DNA of 64,000 nucleotides, taken from Parabacteroides chongii (GTDB lineage: Bacteria; Bacteroidota; Bacteroidia; Bacteroidales; Tannerellaceae). Shown here in pieces: positions 55,123-63,415 of this stretch. Numbering within the stretch: position 1 is the first letter of the stretch; each line of letters begins with the position of its first letter. Location of the stretch: NCBI RefSeq assembly GCF_029581355.1, contig NZ_CP120849.1, forward strand, positions 2,388,501 through 2,452,500, in the 5' to 3' direction. The notes beneath the pieces were generated by a model. It had not been told where the DNA came from and made no database searches. It saw only the letters and a program-made list of their open reading frames with translations. A program made the position numbers and the translations under genes.

Positions 55123-57117
55123 ATGAAAAATATAAATATAATCAAGCTATTCGCTTTGTTCTGCAGCGCAGTAATGATCGTGTCGTGTTCCAATGAGGAC
55201 CTCGACCGCAAAGACGGCCCGACAGTCCCCGAAGGATTACCCGTCACCTTGAAACTTTCCGTCGGTACCCCCGAGGTGCCCGTGGTCGAAACAAGGGCGG
55301 TGGAGAATGGTGATAAAACATTTGGAGAGATAAAAAATGTAGGTGTTCTTTCCTATAATTCAGAAGGCGGAGATGTTTGTGCTACTTATGTGTCAGGTCA
55401 GACTACCGACATTTCTTTTAATACAAAAACGGGAAATCGTAAGACTTATGTATTGGTAAATTTGCCTGAGAGTTTGCAAAGTGAAGAAGCGTTGAAAACG
55501 ACATTTGCAAACGATGGTGATATATTTAATTATCAAATAGATAATAATGTAGTGAAGCCAACTGAACCTACTGGTGAGGAAATGATGATGGGGTATGTTG
55601 TTCTTAAAAGTAGTGAAGATGATAGCAATGATAGATATCAATCAAATTATACAGAAAGTAACCCGAAAAATCGTCAAAAAGCTTCAGCAGATGTGATTTC
55701 TATTGAATCAGCCGATCAGTCTTTTTATGCGAGTGTAACACCTCCTTATTCGCATGTTGATTTTGTTATTGATAATAAATGTCGTAGCTTGGATAATGAA
55801 AATGCGGGCATAAGGGTTACTATTACTTCTATTTCTGTACATAATTTACCAACAAAATACTCTCTTTTCCCAAGTGCATGGACGCTTTCAGACGTGCATA
55901 AGAATGCTGTTTATATAAAGAGTAGCAATGATCAATCGTTAGAGGGGACTAATTTTTATATGTATGAGAATGCACAGGGAGTGAATGAGGAACTTAGTAG
56001 TGCTGATCAAAAAACTAAACGACCTATTGGTATTGAGATGCCAGAGGAACTTCAAAATATAGATTCTGATCCATTCGGTAACTGGGAATCATTATGGACG
56101 AATACTGCATGTACTTATATTCAAGTAGAAGGTTATTACGCTAAATGGAGGAAAAGCACAGATCAAGAAGAAGGGCAAAAAACTGTTGGTGATATTCGCT
56201 ATCGTTTCTTTTTGGGAGAAAATAATTATAATAGTCTGGATGTTAAAAGAAATAGAAAATATACAGTCCATCTGGAGTTAAGTTCAGATGCCGGATATAA
56301 TGAAATAAAAGTAAATTGGCGTGTCGCTGCTGATCTAAAGACAATAGGTTTTTCTCGTCGTTCGGTTATTATGGATGGAGAAGGTAGTTATGTATATCCA
56401 TTTCGAATTATAAATAATACTGACCAAGAAGTTACTATTGTAATTGAAAATTATACCTGGGGACCTTGGAAGGTTAAAGCCGAAAATGGCACTGCTTCTG
56501 AGTCCGGAAGTATTACAGGTGTAGCAAATAAAGGTGGTACGTATTTTGAAATGACTTCTAATGAACCGGCTGTTGTTGGCTCTTCTGTAAGTGGTGCTGT
56601 ATCTACTTGGAATACCGATGATCCATTAACAAAAATAACAAATGTTGATCAAAATTCGCCAACTGACAAGAGTTCATTATTTAATAAAATTCGTCGTGGT
56701 TCTATTTATCGCGAAAGAACAGTTACTGCATCTTTAGGAGAAAGTGTAGTGGATCAAATATTTATTCGGCAGTATCCTTTACTCTATTTACCTGTATCAG
56801 GAGCTTCTGTTGGAAAAGGACCTTATGTGGAGAGAATAGAAGAAGAAGGTACTGTTACTACTCTAGAGGCAGCAAAAGCTAGATGTAAAAAATTGCAAGA
56901 TTTTGTAGGAAGTAGTGCTGCTTATACATGGCGGTTGCCTACTAAGGATGAGCTTAATATGATGAGAGCAGATAACACTAAAGATTTGCTTTATGAATTG
57001 CACCAAGGTTCATATTGGACTTCAGATGGGCTTGTAGATTTAAATGGATCTGTTAGTCAATCGGGTATTGGATATGTTCGTTGTGTATTACAACAAGGTC
57101 CTTCTGGTTCTTTTTGA
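55123..57117 (+). CDS. Fimbrial tip/accessory lipoprotein with C-terminal lectin-like domain
   Basis: 664 residues. Lipobox IVSC (C22), a Pro/Val-rich start with a basic site 'VETRAVENG', two beta-rich fimbrial domains (about 40-420, DUF4906-like from memory), a BACON-like region, and a C-terminal 90 residues with 'YTWRLPTKDELNMM', 'SYWTSDG', 'IGYVRCV', the signature of Fibrobacter-type or sulfatase-modifying-factor-like C-type lectin folds. That domain fits a tip adhesin that contacts a ligand. The first 190 bases are G+C-rich and the rest is strikingly A+T-rich, indicating a mosaic gene. It lies 18 bp after the FimB-like gene. Confidence 0.72.
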   Translation: MKNINIIKLFALFCSAVMIVSCSNEDLDRKDGPTVPEGLPVTLKLSVGTPEVPVVETRAVENGDKTFGEIKNVGVLSYNSEGGDVCATYVSGQTTDISFNTKTGNRKTYVLVNLPESLQSEEALKTTFANDGDIFNYQIDNNVVKPTEPTGEEMMMGYVVLKSSEDDSNDRYQSNYTESNPKNRQKASADVISIESADQSFYASVTPPYSHVDFVIDNKCRSLDNENAGIRVTITSISVHNLPTKYSLFPSAWTLSDVHKNAVYIKSSNDQSLEGTNFYMYENAQGVNEELSSADQKTKRPIGIEMPEELQNIDSDPFGNWESLWTNTACTYIQVEGYYAKWRKSTDQEEGQKTVGDIRYRFFLGENNYNSLDVKRNRKYTVHLELSSDAGYNEIKVNWRVAADLKTIGFSRRSVIMDGEGSYVYPFRIINNTDQEVTIVIENYTWGPWKVKAENGTASESGSITGVANKGGTYFEMTSNEPAVVGSSVSGAVSTWNTDDPLTKITNVDQNSPTDKSSLFNKIRRGSIYRERTVTASLGESVVDQIFIRQYPLLYLPVSGASVGKGPYVERIEEEGTVTTLEAAKARCKKLQDFVGSSAAYTWRLPTKDELNMMRADNTKDLLYELHQGSYWTSDGLVDLNGSVSQSGIGYVRCVLQQGPSGSF

Positions 57118-57140
57118 TTAATTACATAATATCATAGCAT

Positions 57141-58214
57141 ATGAAACTAACAAACATATTTCTCTCAACGTTGGCAGTTCTTTTGTGTGCTGCCTGTTCC
57201 AAGGATGACGATTCATCCAGGAATGAAAATGCGGATGCTAAAGTGAGCATTGTCGTGAAAGCTGCCGGTAGAACGGAAACGAAGGCTTTTCATCCCAACG
57301 ATGAAAATGAACTTTCAGGAGAAGCTAAAGTGAACAGCCTGGCTGCATTTGTCTTTAATCAGACTGGTACGGAACTTTTCGGATACAAATGGCAGAATAC
57401 TGCACCCGACGAAGGCGAAACGTCTATTCTCAATGTTCCGGCTAAAGCTGATCTGGCACAAATCGTGCTTATCTCTAATGTGCCCGAAAATAGCCTTGAC
57501 GGAGTGAAGAATTATAGCGAACTCGAAGCACGCTTGGCTAAACTCGCCGATCAGTCACAAAATAACCTCGTGATGAGCAGCCAGGTTATTACAACTGAAA
57601 AAACTCTGGTCGCCGACGAAAACTATCTGGGATACTCTTCTATGGGCGAAGATAATATCAACGGTATCAGCCAACCTATCGAAATAACCCGCTTGGTGGC
57701 GCGGCTCGATCTGGTCGATGCTAAGACGAAGTTTACGAAAAAATCGTTGATCGACCGTTCGGTCAGAATCGATGAAGTACGTATACTCAACCAGAACACC
57801 GCTTCCCGCTATTTCAGCCGCGGATATTGGGGCGCTGTCATGGTGGACGGTAACCTGGCAAACAGCGAAGCAACTACGCTAAACCGCGTTATCTCTAACA
57901 CCGCCGGATTCAGCGATACTCCCTATGTGCATTATGTGATGGAAAACGATGGATCGGAAGCCCCCACCACCCTGCAGGTCAAAGCTACACTGCTGGCAAC
58001 GGATAAATACAAGGCGCAGACCAAGACGTTTACCGCCGTGATCAACAATAATGGACTGGAAAACAATTATAATCATAATTTCATCAAACGAAATTATGTC
58101 TATAAGCTCCATATCTCTTTCGGAGATAATAGTTTCGAAGAAGAAGATGCAACACTGGATGTTCAGGTACAGGTGGTAAGCTGGGGACCGGTCAGCCAGA
58201 ATGTGGAAATCTGA
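57141..58214 (+). CDS. Fimbrillin-like lipoprotein (FimA/Mfa1 family)
   Basis: 357 residues. Lipobox CAAC (C19); basic site 'GRTETKAFHPNDENE' near residue 50. 'KVNSLAAFVFNQTGTELFGY', 'IVLISNVPENSLDGVKN', 'EITRLVARLDLVDAKT', 'NFIKRNYVYKLHISF', and the C-terminal strand 'DVQVQVVSWGPVSQNVEI'. The C-terminal strand closely matches that of the first fimbrillin, so it could polymerise with it. Composition is nearer to the genome average than in the A+T-rich neighbours. 23 bp after the tip gene, hence the same operon. Confidence 0.82.
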   Translation: MKLTNIFLSTLAVLLCAACSKDDDSSRNENADAKVSIVVKAAGRTETKAFHPNDENELSGEAKVNSLAAFVFNQTGTELFGYKWQNTAPDEGETSILNVPAKADLAQIVLISNVPENSLDGVKNYSELEARLAKLADQSQNNLVMSSQVITTEKTLVADENYLGYSSMGEDNINGISQPIEITRLVARLDLVDAKTKFTKKSLIDRSVRIDEVRILNQNTASRYFSRGYWGAVMVDGNLANSEATTLNRVISNTAGFSDTPYVHYVMENDGSEAPTTLQVKATLLATDKYKAQTKTFTAVINNNGLENNYNHNFIKRNYVYKLHISFGDNSFEEEDATLDVQVQVVSWGPVSQNVEI

Positions 58215-58217
58215 TTG

Positions 58218-58227
58218 TATAGGGTAA
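58218..58227 (+). promoter_or_regulatory. TATAGGGTAA leader element before the fourth fimbrillin gene
   Basis: Starts 3 bp after the stop codon at 58214 and ends 33 bp before the next start; another intercistronic copy. Confidence 0.55.
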
Positions 58228-58260
58228 TGAATGGTAGAACAAAATAAACGAATTATAATT

Positions 58261-59610
58261 ATGAAACTAAGAAATTTATTAATAGCATCTTTGGCAATCT
58301 GCTCAATGGCATCCTGCACAAAAGACGATGACGGATTATCCACACCTCAGGAAGTGGATGCCTACTTCTCTATTGCGGCTACTTCCAATCAGATGACAAA
58401 ATCATCTACTAGAGCTGGTGATAATAATGAAGGTGAAGGCGAAAACCAAGGGAAAACAGACGCTGGTACGGGAAATGAAGCAAAGATAAATTCGCTGACA
58501 GCCTATGTGTTTAATGCTGATGGGAAGTATGTAATTAGTAAACATGTGTCTTTAGGTAATGGAGGAGATGGAGATGCAAAGGCAGGTACAGAAAATGAAG
58601 ATTATTCTGTAAATGATGGTTCTATTATAGCCATCAAAGGTATTCACGTAAAAGTGGCTAAACCTGCCCTGGAAAAGGGGGCTTCAGCTTCTAAATTTCA
58701 AGTTGTGCTGTTGGCAAATACAACACCTCGTTCAGTGGCGGATCTTGACGCTTTAAAAAAGGAGCAAATCGCTGATATTACTACATATAGTGACGCAGGA
58801 ACAGGTGTAGCCTATTTACCGATGCATAGTGCAGTGTTATCTGTTGGCGGATTAAAAATATCTTATGAAACAGAGAATGGTACAACTAAACATGTATTGA
58901 ATTGGTATGCAGGTGCAAATGAATCGAAACAGGCAGAAACTGATGATGGTACTCATAATGTAGCTGTACCTGACGGTAGTAAGTCAGTTTCAATGGTCCG
59001 TTCTGTAGCACGTGTTCAATTTGTTTCTTTGAAAACGGACTTTTCTGCATTACAGTATAAAAATTTGACTTTGACTGTTAAATCTATATTCCTGGCAAAT
59101 GTTCGCGCTGATGCGACTGTTATGGGAAAAGAGAATCAGGAGGCAGATTTTTATAGAGGTGCTCCGGCTAAATTCGATATAATCCAGGATTTGATTGACT
59201 CAAAAGGCAGTATAAAAGGCTGTTTCAAGAAAGATTATTCAGGTGGTTTTTTAGTTGGTGATAATAGTCAGGATTTGTCATTCGATACTTATATTACAGC
59301 CAATAGTCCTGAATCAACACAAGGAATTGAAGGTGAGAGCGGAGCTTACCAAACTCGTTTGGTTATTGAAGGTGAATTGAAAGATAATGGAACTTCTTTG
59401 GGAACAAGATATTTCCATATTCCTTTGAAGTTTGAGGATGGTACTACTGAAGGAAACGTGGTAAGTAACAAGTTTTATAAAGTCTCGGCTGTTATCACGG
59501 GTGAAGGTAGTCCGAATCCGGATGAGATCCTGGAAAATACTTGTGTGAACTTCACTATTAAGGTCGCTCCCTGGAATGTTTATGAACAGAATGAATCGGA
59601 TACAAACTAA
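58261..59610 (+). CDS. Fimbrillin-type lipoprotein (FimA/Mfa1 family)
   Basis: 449 residues from ATG 58261; an upstream in-frame ATG at 58231 would add ten residues before the signal peptide and is unlikely. Lipobox MASC (C19); 'MTKSSTRAGDNNEGEGE' gives a likely Arg processing site followed by an acidic Gly-rich stretch. Fimbrillin segments include 'KINSLTAYVFNADGKYVIS', 'FQVVLLANTTPRSVADL', 'VSMVRSVARVQFVSLKT', and the terminal strand 'FTIKVAPWNVYEQNESD'. The first 21 coding bases are the same as in the gene at 51238, showing shared ancestry of the signal region. A terminator follows. Confidence 0.84.
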   Translation: MKLRNLLIASLAICSMASCTKDDDGLSTPQEVDAYFSIAATSNQMTKSSTRAGDNNEGEGENQGKTDAGTGNEAKINSLTAYVFNADGKYVISKHVSLGNGGDGDAKAGTENEDYSVNDGSIIAIKGIHVKVAKPALEKGASASKFQVVLLANTTPRSVADLDALKKEQIADITTYSDAGTGVAYLPMHSAVLSVGGLKISYETENGTTKHVLNWYAGANESKQAETDDGTHNVAVPDGSKSVSMVRSVARVQFVSLKTDFSALQYKNLTLTVKSIFLANVRADATVMGKENQEADFYRGAPAKFDIIQDLIDSKGSIKGCFKKDYSGGFLVGDNSQDLSFDTYITANSPESTQGIEGESGAYQTRLVIEGELKDNGTSLGTRYFHIPLKFEDGTTEGNVVSNKFYKVSAVITGEGSPNPDEILENTCVNFTIKVAPWNVYEQNESDTN

Positions 59611-59652
59611 TTAAAAAATTGCAATTTTAATCTTAGCAGACGATAATAAGGG

Positions 59653-59694
59653 GAATGGCGGTGTGTCTTTTTGACATACCGCCATTCTCATTTT
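59653..59694 (+). terminator. Terminator of the fimbrial operon
   Basis: Arms GAATGGCGGTGTGTC and GACATACCGCCATTC with one G-U pair, short T-loop, followed by TCATTTT. Confidence 0.8.
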
Positions 59695-59704
59695 GGGGGT
59701 TAAA

Positions 59705-59910
59705 ACTCTCAAATAGCAGAATTGTATAATTTTACCTATCTTTTTGTATGTTACACCTTTGTTGAATAGGAATCTCTGTGATACTCTGTTTGCTTTGTGG
59801 TATTTCTATCGCATTAAAGGGTACATCTATCAATTTTCGGAGTGGCGTTTTTACCCCCTAATCTTGAAAGTTTCGCCTATCTTATCCTATGGCTATTCGC
59901 AATACTTTTG
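59705..59910 (+). promoter_or_regulatory. Promoter region of the last two fimbrillin genes
   Basis: ACTCTCAAAT (59705-59714, reverse ATTTGAGAGT), then TTTTTACCCCCTAATCTTGAAAGTTTCGCC (from 59848, in two pieces) resembling the region before the first fimbrillin, and -7 box TACTTTTG at 59903-59910, 36 bp before the start codon. Confidence 0.45.
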
Positions 59911-59945
59911 CAATACAATCACAAACGAAATAAAAGTATTGGGTT

Positions 59946-61031
59946 ATGAAACTTAGAAATATAATATTAGCAATCTCTTTAATCTTTGTCGCTTTTTCTT
60001 GTTCAATGGAAGACGATACGATTATGAATGACGTAGAAAACGGCATTGCAGAAGAATCTGAAATGTTTACAGCCATAAATTTTGGCCTCACTACCTCTGA
60101 TATGACTACTAAGTCTAAAACGACTGTAGGGGCTGCTGATTCTCAAGATGCGGATGATAAAGAAATGACAGTTTCTTCTTATGATATTTTTTTACTGGAA
60201 GATAACAACGTTATTGGTATAATAAGAAAAGGTGGTGATGTTTCAAGCGAAACTTCAGATGGTATAACCTTAAAAAATTCTGAGTTTGTAACGAAATATA
60301 AAGATGGTCGCACAATAACTGCTTATGTAGTTGTTAATGCAACAACGTATAAAAGTGATGCAATTACAGACGATCCTTTTAATACTATTAAAATAGGTGA
60401 TTCGAAAGAAGATATTGAACAAACAGAAATTTTTGGTCACTTGACTGCTGAATCTTTAGTGAAGGTTGGTGAAACTTCATTTATTATTGATGGAACTTTT
60501 CCGAAGTCGAAATCTGTAAATGTGGGAAGTCCAAAATCTATTAATGTTGAAGTAAAGCATGTTGCTGCCCGTTTGGAGTTCAGTAAATTTAATGTTATAG
60601 ATAAAGGTGGTGTGGTAGAAGAAAAAAATCTTAATCCTTGTACTGTTAATTTGTTAGCTGCTGAATTTAGAAATATTCAAGAGAAAGGACTACTTAATGG
60701 AGCAGGAGCAAATGCCTTTTCTAAAAAGGTAATAAGTTTTAAAGCTGAGCAATCGCCAATTCTCACAGCTTATAGTTATAGAAATGACGGATATGATGAT
60801 CAATATGTAGAATTGTATATTAAGTTTTCTGTTGAATATAATGGTCATGCTAAAGAATATGAAAAAACATACGTAGTGAATCCTAAGAGTGATAATAAGG
60901 GATCTGTTCTTGGCGGTAATCTTTATAAGATTGTTGTTAATATGGAAGTTTCTCCAAAATGGGTAGATGCTAATATCACATTAACTACAGAGGATTGGTT
61001 TTCTCATGATTTAGGCGAGGTTGACTTATAA
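59946..61031 (+). CDS. Fimbrillin-like lipoprotein
   Basis: 361 residues. Lipobox AFSC (C19). 'MTVSSYDIFLLEDNNVIGII', 'RTITAYVVVNATTYKSD', 'INVEVKHVAARLEFSKFNV', 'LGGNLYKIVVNMEVSPKW', and a terminal 'NITLTTEDWFSHDLGEVDL'. The C-terminal strand differs from the FimA-type ones in having Trp-Phe-Ser instead of a Gln-containing end. The gene is A+T-rich and begins a transcript of two genes after the operon terminator. Confidence 0.75.
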   Translation: MKLRNIILAISLIFVAFSCSMEDDTIMNDVENGIAEESEMFTAINFGLTTSDMTTKSKTTVGAADSQDADDKEMTVSSYDIFLLEDNNVIGIIRKGGDVSSETSDGITLKNSEFVTKYKDGRTITAYVVVNATTYKSDAITDDPFNTIKIGDSKEDIEQTEIFGHLTAESLVKVGETSFIIDGTFPKSKSVNVGSPKSINVEVKHVAARLEFSKFNVIDKGGVVEEKNLNPCTVNLLAAEFRNIQEKGLLNGAGANAFSKKVISFKAEQSPILTAYSYRNDGYDDQYVELYIKFSVEYNGHAKEYEKTYVVNPKSDNKGSVLGGNLYKIVVNMEVSPKWVDANITLTTEDWFSHDLGEVDL

Positions 61032-61089
61032 TAATATACTATATTGAAAGTCTTTAAAAGAAAGTATTGACGGTAAAATTATACAAATT

Positions 61090-62076
61090 ATGAAAAGTAA
61101 AAATATATTCTTAACGATTGCATTTTCTCTGTTGGTGTTTGGTGCCTGTACAGAAGAAGAAATAATAGATGCTCCTGATGTGCAGGGAAAAGGTGATCTA
61201 GTATTAGAGTTGAGCTCTTCCTCTATCCAGACGGATGATATAACAAAGGCGGCTTCGAAGGACGAATCGCTGGCACCTATTGATAATGAAAAAAATGTGA
61301 AAGATGTTTATGTTTTTGTCTTTGATCAAAGTGGTAAAATTGTTGGTAGCCCAAACTATTTTAATTTTGGGTCGACAAAAGCTAATGGTACTTCTTCGGC
61401 GAATAAAACTGTTGTTATTGAAGCTCTTGATTTTGGTAGGTATGATTTTTGGGCTGTCGCTAATCCTACGAAGGATGACTATACAAACTGCAAAAATCTA
61501 ACCTCTCTGCAAAAAATTATCGAAGGTGTTGAAAGCTATAACGAGGCATTTAGTGCTGATGCTTTAGTTAAGGTCGGAAGTAAAACAAACGTCGATTTTA
61601 AAGGCGGAGCAAATAGTGTTCAGATAAAGATGACTCAGTTGTCTGCACGTGTCGAGGTTGCTTTTAAACTTGGATTGGAAGGGAATGCACAATTGTCAGT
61701 AATTCCAACCGTTTCAAATATACGAACGCAAGCTTGGATAACAGATCCAATGAAGGTTGATGGCTGTTCCGAGAATGGAAAATATCAAGGAAGTTCGTTG
61801 ACGCTTGATAAAGAAGGAACTCAGAATATTGTTTTTTATACTTATGGAAAAACAAAGGATAATCATTTAAATGTGAGTTTAGCAGGAAACATCGGTAAGG
61901 ATACATATTCTTCTTCTTTTAATATTAATGTTCCCGATAATATTACTAAAGGGTGCATTCAGAACGGTCATTCTTACAAAGTTACTGCAGTTATAAAATC
62001 AATTCCGGTGACAGGAAAATTGGATGTTGAAATAGAAAGCTTTGAAGAGAAGTCTGTGGATTTTAGCTTTAATTGA
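61090..62076 (+). CDS. Fimbrillin-like lipoprotein
   Basis: 328 residues. Lipobox FGAC (C20). 'VKDVYVFVFDQSGKIVGSP', 'FGRYDFWAVANPTKDDYT', 'SVQIKMTQLSARVEVAFKL', and terminal 'KLDVEIESFEEKSVDFSFN'. The N-terminal domain is close in pattern to FimB-like subunits ('VFVFDQSG'), while the terminal strand is fimbrillin-like, so it may be an accessory or terminal subunit. 58 bp after the previous gene with no terminator between. It ends just before the decayed HU copy. Confidence 0.75.
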   Translation: MKSKNIFLTIAFSLLVFGACTEEEIIDAPDVQGKGDLVLELSSSSIQTDDITKAASKDESLAPIDNEKNVKDVYVFVFDQSGKIVGSPNYFNFGSTKANGTSSANKTVVIEALDFGRYDFWAVANPTKDDYTNCKNLTSLQKIIEGVESYNEAFSADALVKVGSKTNVDFKGGANSVQIKMTQLSARVEVAFKLGLEGNAQLSVIPTVSNIRTQAWITDPMKVDGCSENGKYQGSSLTLDKEGTQNIVFYTYGKTKDNHLNVSLAGNIGKDTYSSSFNINVPDNITKGCIQNGHSYKVTAVIKSIPVTGKLDVEIESFEEKSVDFSFN

Positions 62077-62108
62077 TGCTTACGATATAGATATAAAGAG
62101 TAAATAGT

Positions 62109-62222
62109 TTTCGGGACTTTCCGTTCTGCCTTCGGCTGTAAATGCCAGGAGGAAGAAAAGGATGTTCCGGAAGCGGCGAAGACGACCGCCCCGTAATCGA
62201 ATAGTCTCCCCGAATAAATGAA
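62109..62222 (+). pseudogene. Remnant of an HU-related gene (3' end only)
   Basis: 62109-62165 aligns with 63646-63702 of the intact HU-related gene (few mismatches), then jumps to match 63824 onwards, so 121 bp are deleted and the frame is broken. The tail codons for GSGEDDRPVIE, the stop and the terminator are kept. There is no 5' part. It lies 33 bp after the last fimbrillin gene. Confidence 0.85.
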
Positions 62223-62227
62223 TAAAG

Positions 62228-62264
62228 CAGGCACGGATCGTATTTCGGTTCGTGCCTGTTTTTG
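62228..62264 (+). terminator. Terminator duplicated from the HU-related gene
   Basis: CAGGCACG pairs with CGTGCCTG, then TTTTTG; nearly identical to the terminator at 63887-63922. May now end the last fimbrillin transcript. Confidence 0.75.
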
Positions 62265-62333
62265 TTCAATAAACCTTTGTCTGTCATGAAATAATCACTA
62301 CATTTGTCGGTGAACATATAAAACTTTATAACT

Positions 62334-63230
62334 ATGAAGTATCTAAATCCGAAAGCCGATTTAACATTCAAGCGGGTATTCGGCGAGCACCCCGATCTGG
62401 TGATGAGCCTGCTTAACGCATTGTTGCCTTTGAAAAAAGGCGCAGAGATAACCGAAATCGAGTACTTGCCCGCTGAGATGGTGCCGGAAAATCCCCTACG
62501 TAAATACAGTATTGTCGATGTCCGTTGCAAGGACAAGCAAGGTCGTCAGTTCCTGGTCGAGATGCAGATGTTATGGTCGCCTGAATTTTATCAACGCGTA
62601 TTATTCAATGCCTCCAAAGCTTATGTCCGGCAGCTGGATAAAGGAGAAACGTATGAACTCTTGCAACCTGTTTACTCGCTTAACCTGGTGAACGATATCT
62701 TTGAACCGGAACTGGAGGGCTATTATCATCATTATGAACTGGTGCATGTAGAGCACAGCGACAAGGTGATCGACGGTTTACAGCTTATTTTTGTAGAGCT
62801 GCCGAAATTTACACCGCATAATTATGCAGAGAAAAAAATGCAGGTACTCTGGCTTCGTTACCTGACAGAGATCAACGAGCGTACGCGTGAGGTTCCGGAA
62901 GAACTGCTTTCCAACCCGGAAATAAATAAAGCCCTGACCGAACTGGAAGAATCTGCCTTTACCGAAGAGCAGTTGGCCGGCTACGAACATTTCTGGGACG
63001 GCATCAGCGTAGAAAAAACAATCTACAACAGCGCTATCCGAAAAGGCTTGGCAGAAGGCTTGGCAGAGGGCGAAGCAAAAGGTAAAGCGGAAGGCTTGGC
63101 AGAGGGCTTGGCAAAAGGCAAAGCAAAATTACATCTTGTAGCTGCCAATATGAAAAAGAAAGGCATAGACCTGGCTTCCATTATCGAATGTACCGGATTG
63201 GATGAAAAGACTGTTCGTAACCTTCCGTAA
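62334..63230 (+). CDS. Rpn-family PD-(D/E)XK nuclease / putative transposase
   Basis: 298 residues. N-terminal 'LNPKADLTFKRVFGEHPDLV' is the Rpn/PDDEXK-transposase start. The catalytic pattern is 'YSIVDVRCKDKQG' then 'FLVEMQM', giving D..ExQ. The C terminus is a coiled charged segment with repeated GLAEG and GKAEG/GKAK units, as in this family, and a final helix-turn-helix-like 'DLASIIECTGLDEKTVRNL'. Family members are DNA endonucleases that promote recombination, with N-terminal transposase-like features. It lies between a decayed and an intact HU-related gene. Confidence 0.88.
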   Translation: MKYLNPKADLTFKRVFGEHPDLVMSLLNALLPLKKGAEITEIEYLPAEMVPENPLRKYSIVDVRCKDKQGRQFLVEMQMLWSPEFYQRVLFNASKAYVRQLDKGETYELLQPVYSLNLVNDIFEPELEGYYHHYELVHVEHSDKVIDGLQLIFVELPKFTPHNYAEKKMQVLWLRYLTEINERTREVPEELLSNPEINKALTELEESAFTEEQLAGYEHFWDGISVEKTIYNSAIRKGLAEGLAEGEAKGKAEGLAEGLAKGKAKLHLVAANMKKKGIDLASIIECTGLDEKTVRNLP

Positions 63231-63242
63231 CCGGACACGCCT

Positions 63243-63290
63243 CCACGCCGCCATCCTATCTTTGTATCATAATCGAGAAACAAAGGTGGA
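63243..63290 (+). repeat. Degenerate copy of the HU-related gene promoter and leader
   Basis: CTATCTTTGTATCATAATC then GAGAAACAAAGG resembles the true promoter region at 63379-63415 (TACCTTTGTTTCGTAATCAT then AAAAACAAAG). It still contains a good -7 box TATCTTTG but no gene follows directly. Confidence 0.55.
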
Positions 63291-63381
63291 GTTAAATCGC
63301 CCTAAAGTGCAATAAACGGAAATAAAGTGCCGTATCGTCACGTAAAGACACGTAAGTCTACACCGCCGCAATCGCTTGCCG

Positions 63382-63389
63382 TACCTTTG
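63382..63389 (+). promoter_or_regulatory. -7 box of the second HU-related gene
   Basis: TACCTTTG, 26 bp before the start codon at 63416. Confidence 0.6.
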
Positions 63390-63415
63390 TTTCGTAATCA
63401 TAAAAACAAAGTATT

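Noticed and set aside
62069..62536. A 155-codon leftward frame across the HU remnant and the Rpn start
   Set aside because: It overlaps the Rpn N terminus and the remnant in antisense and has no domain features.
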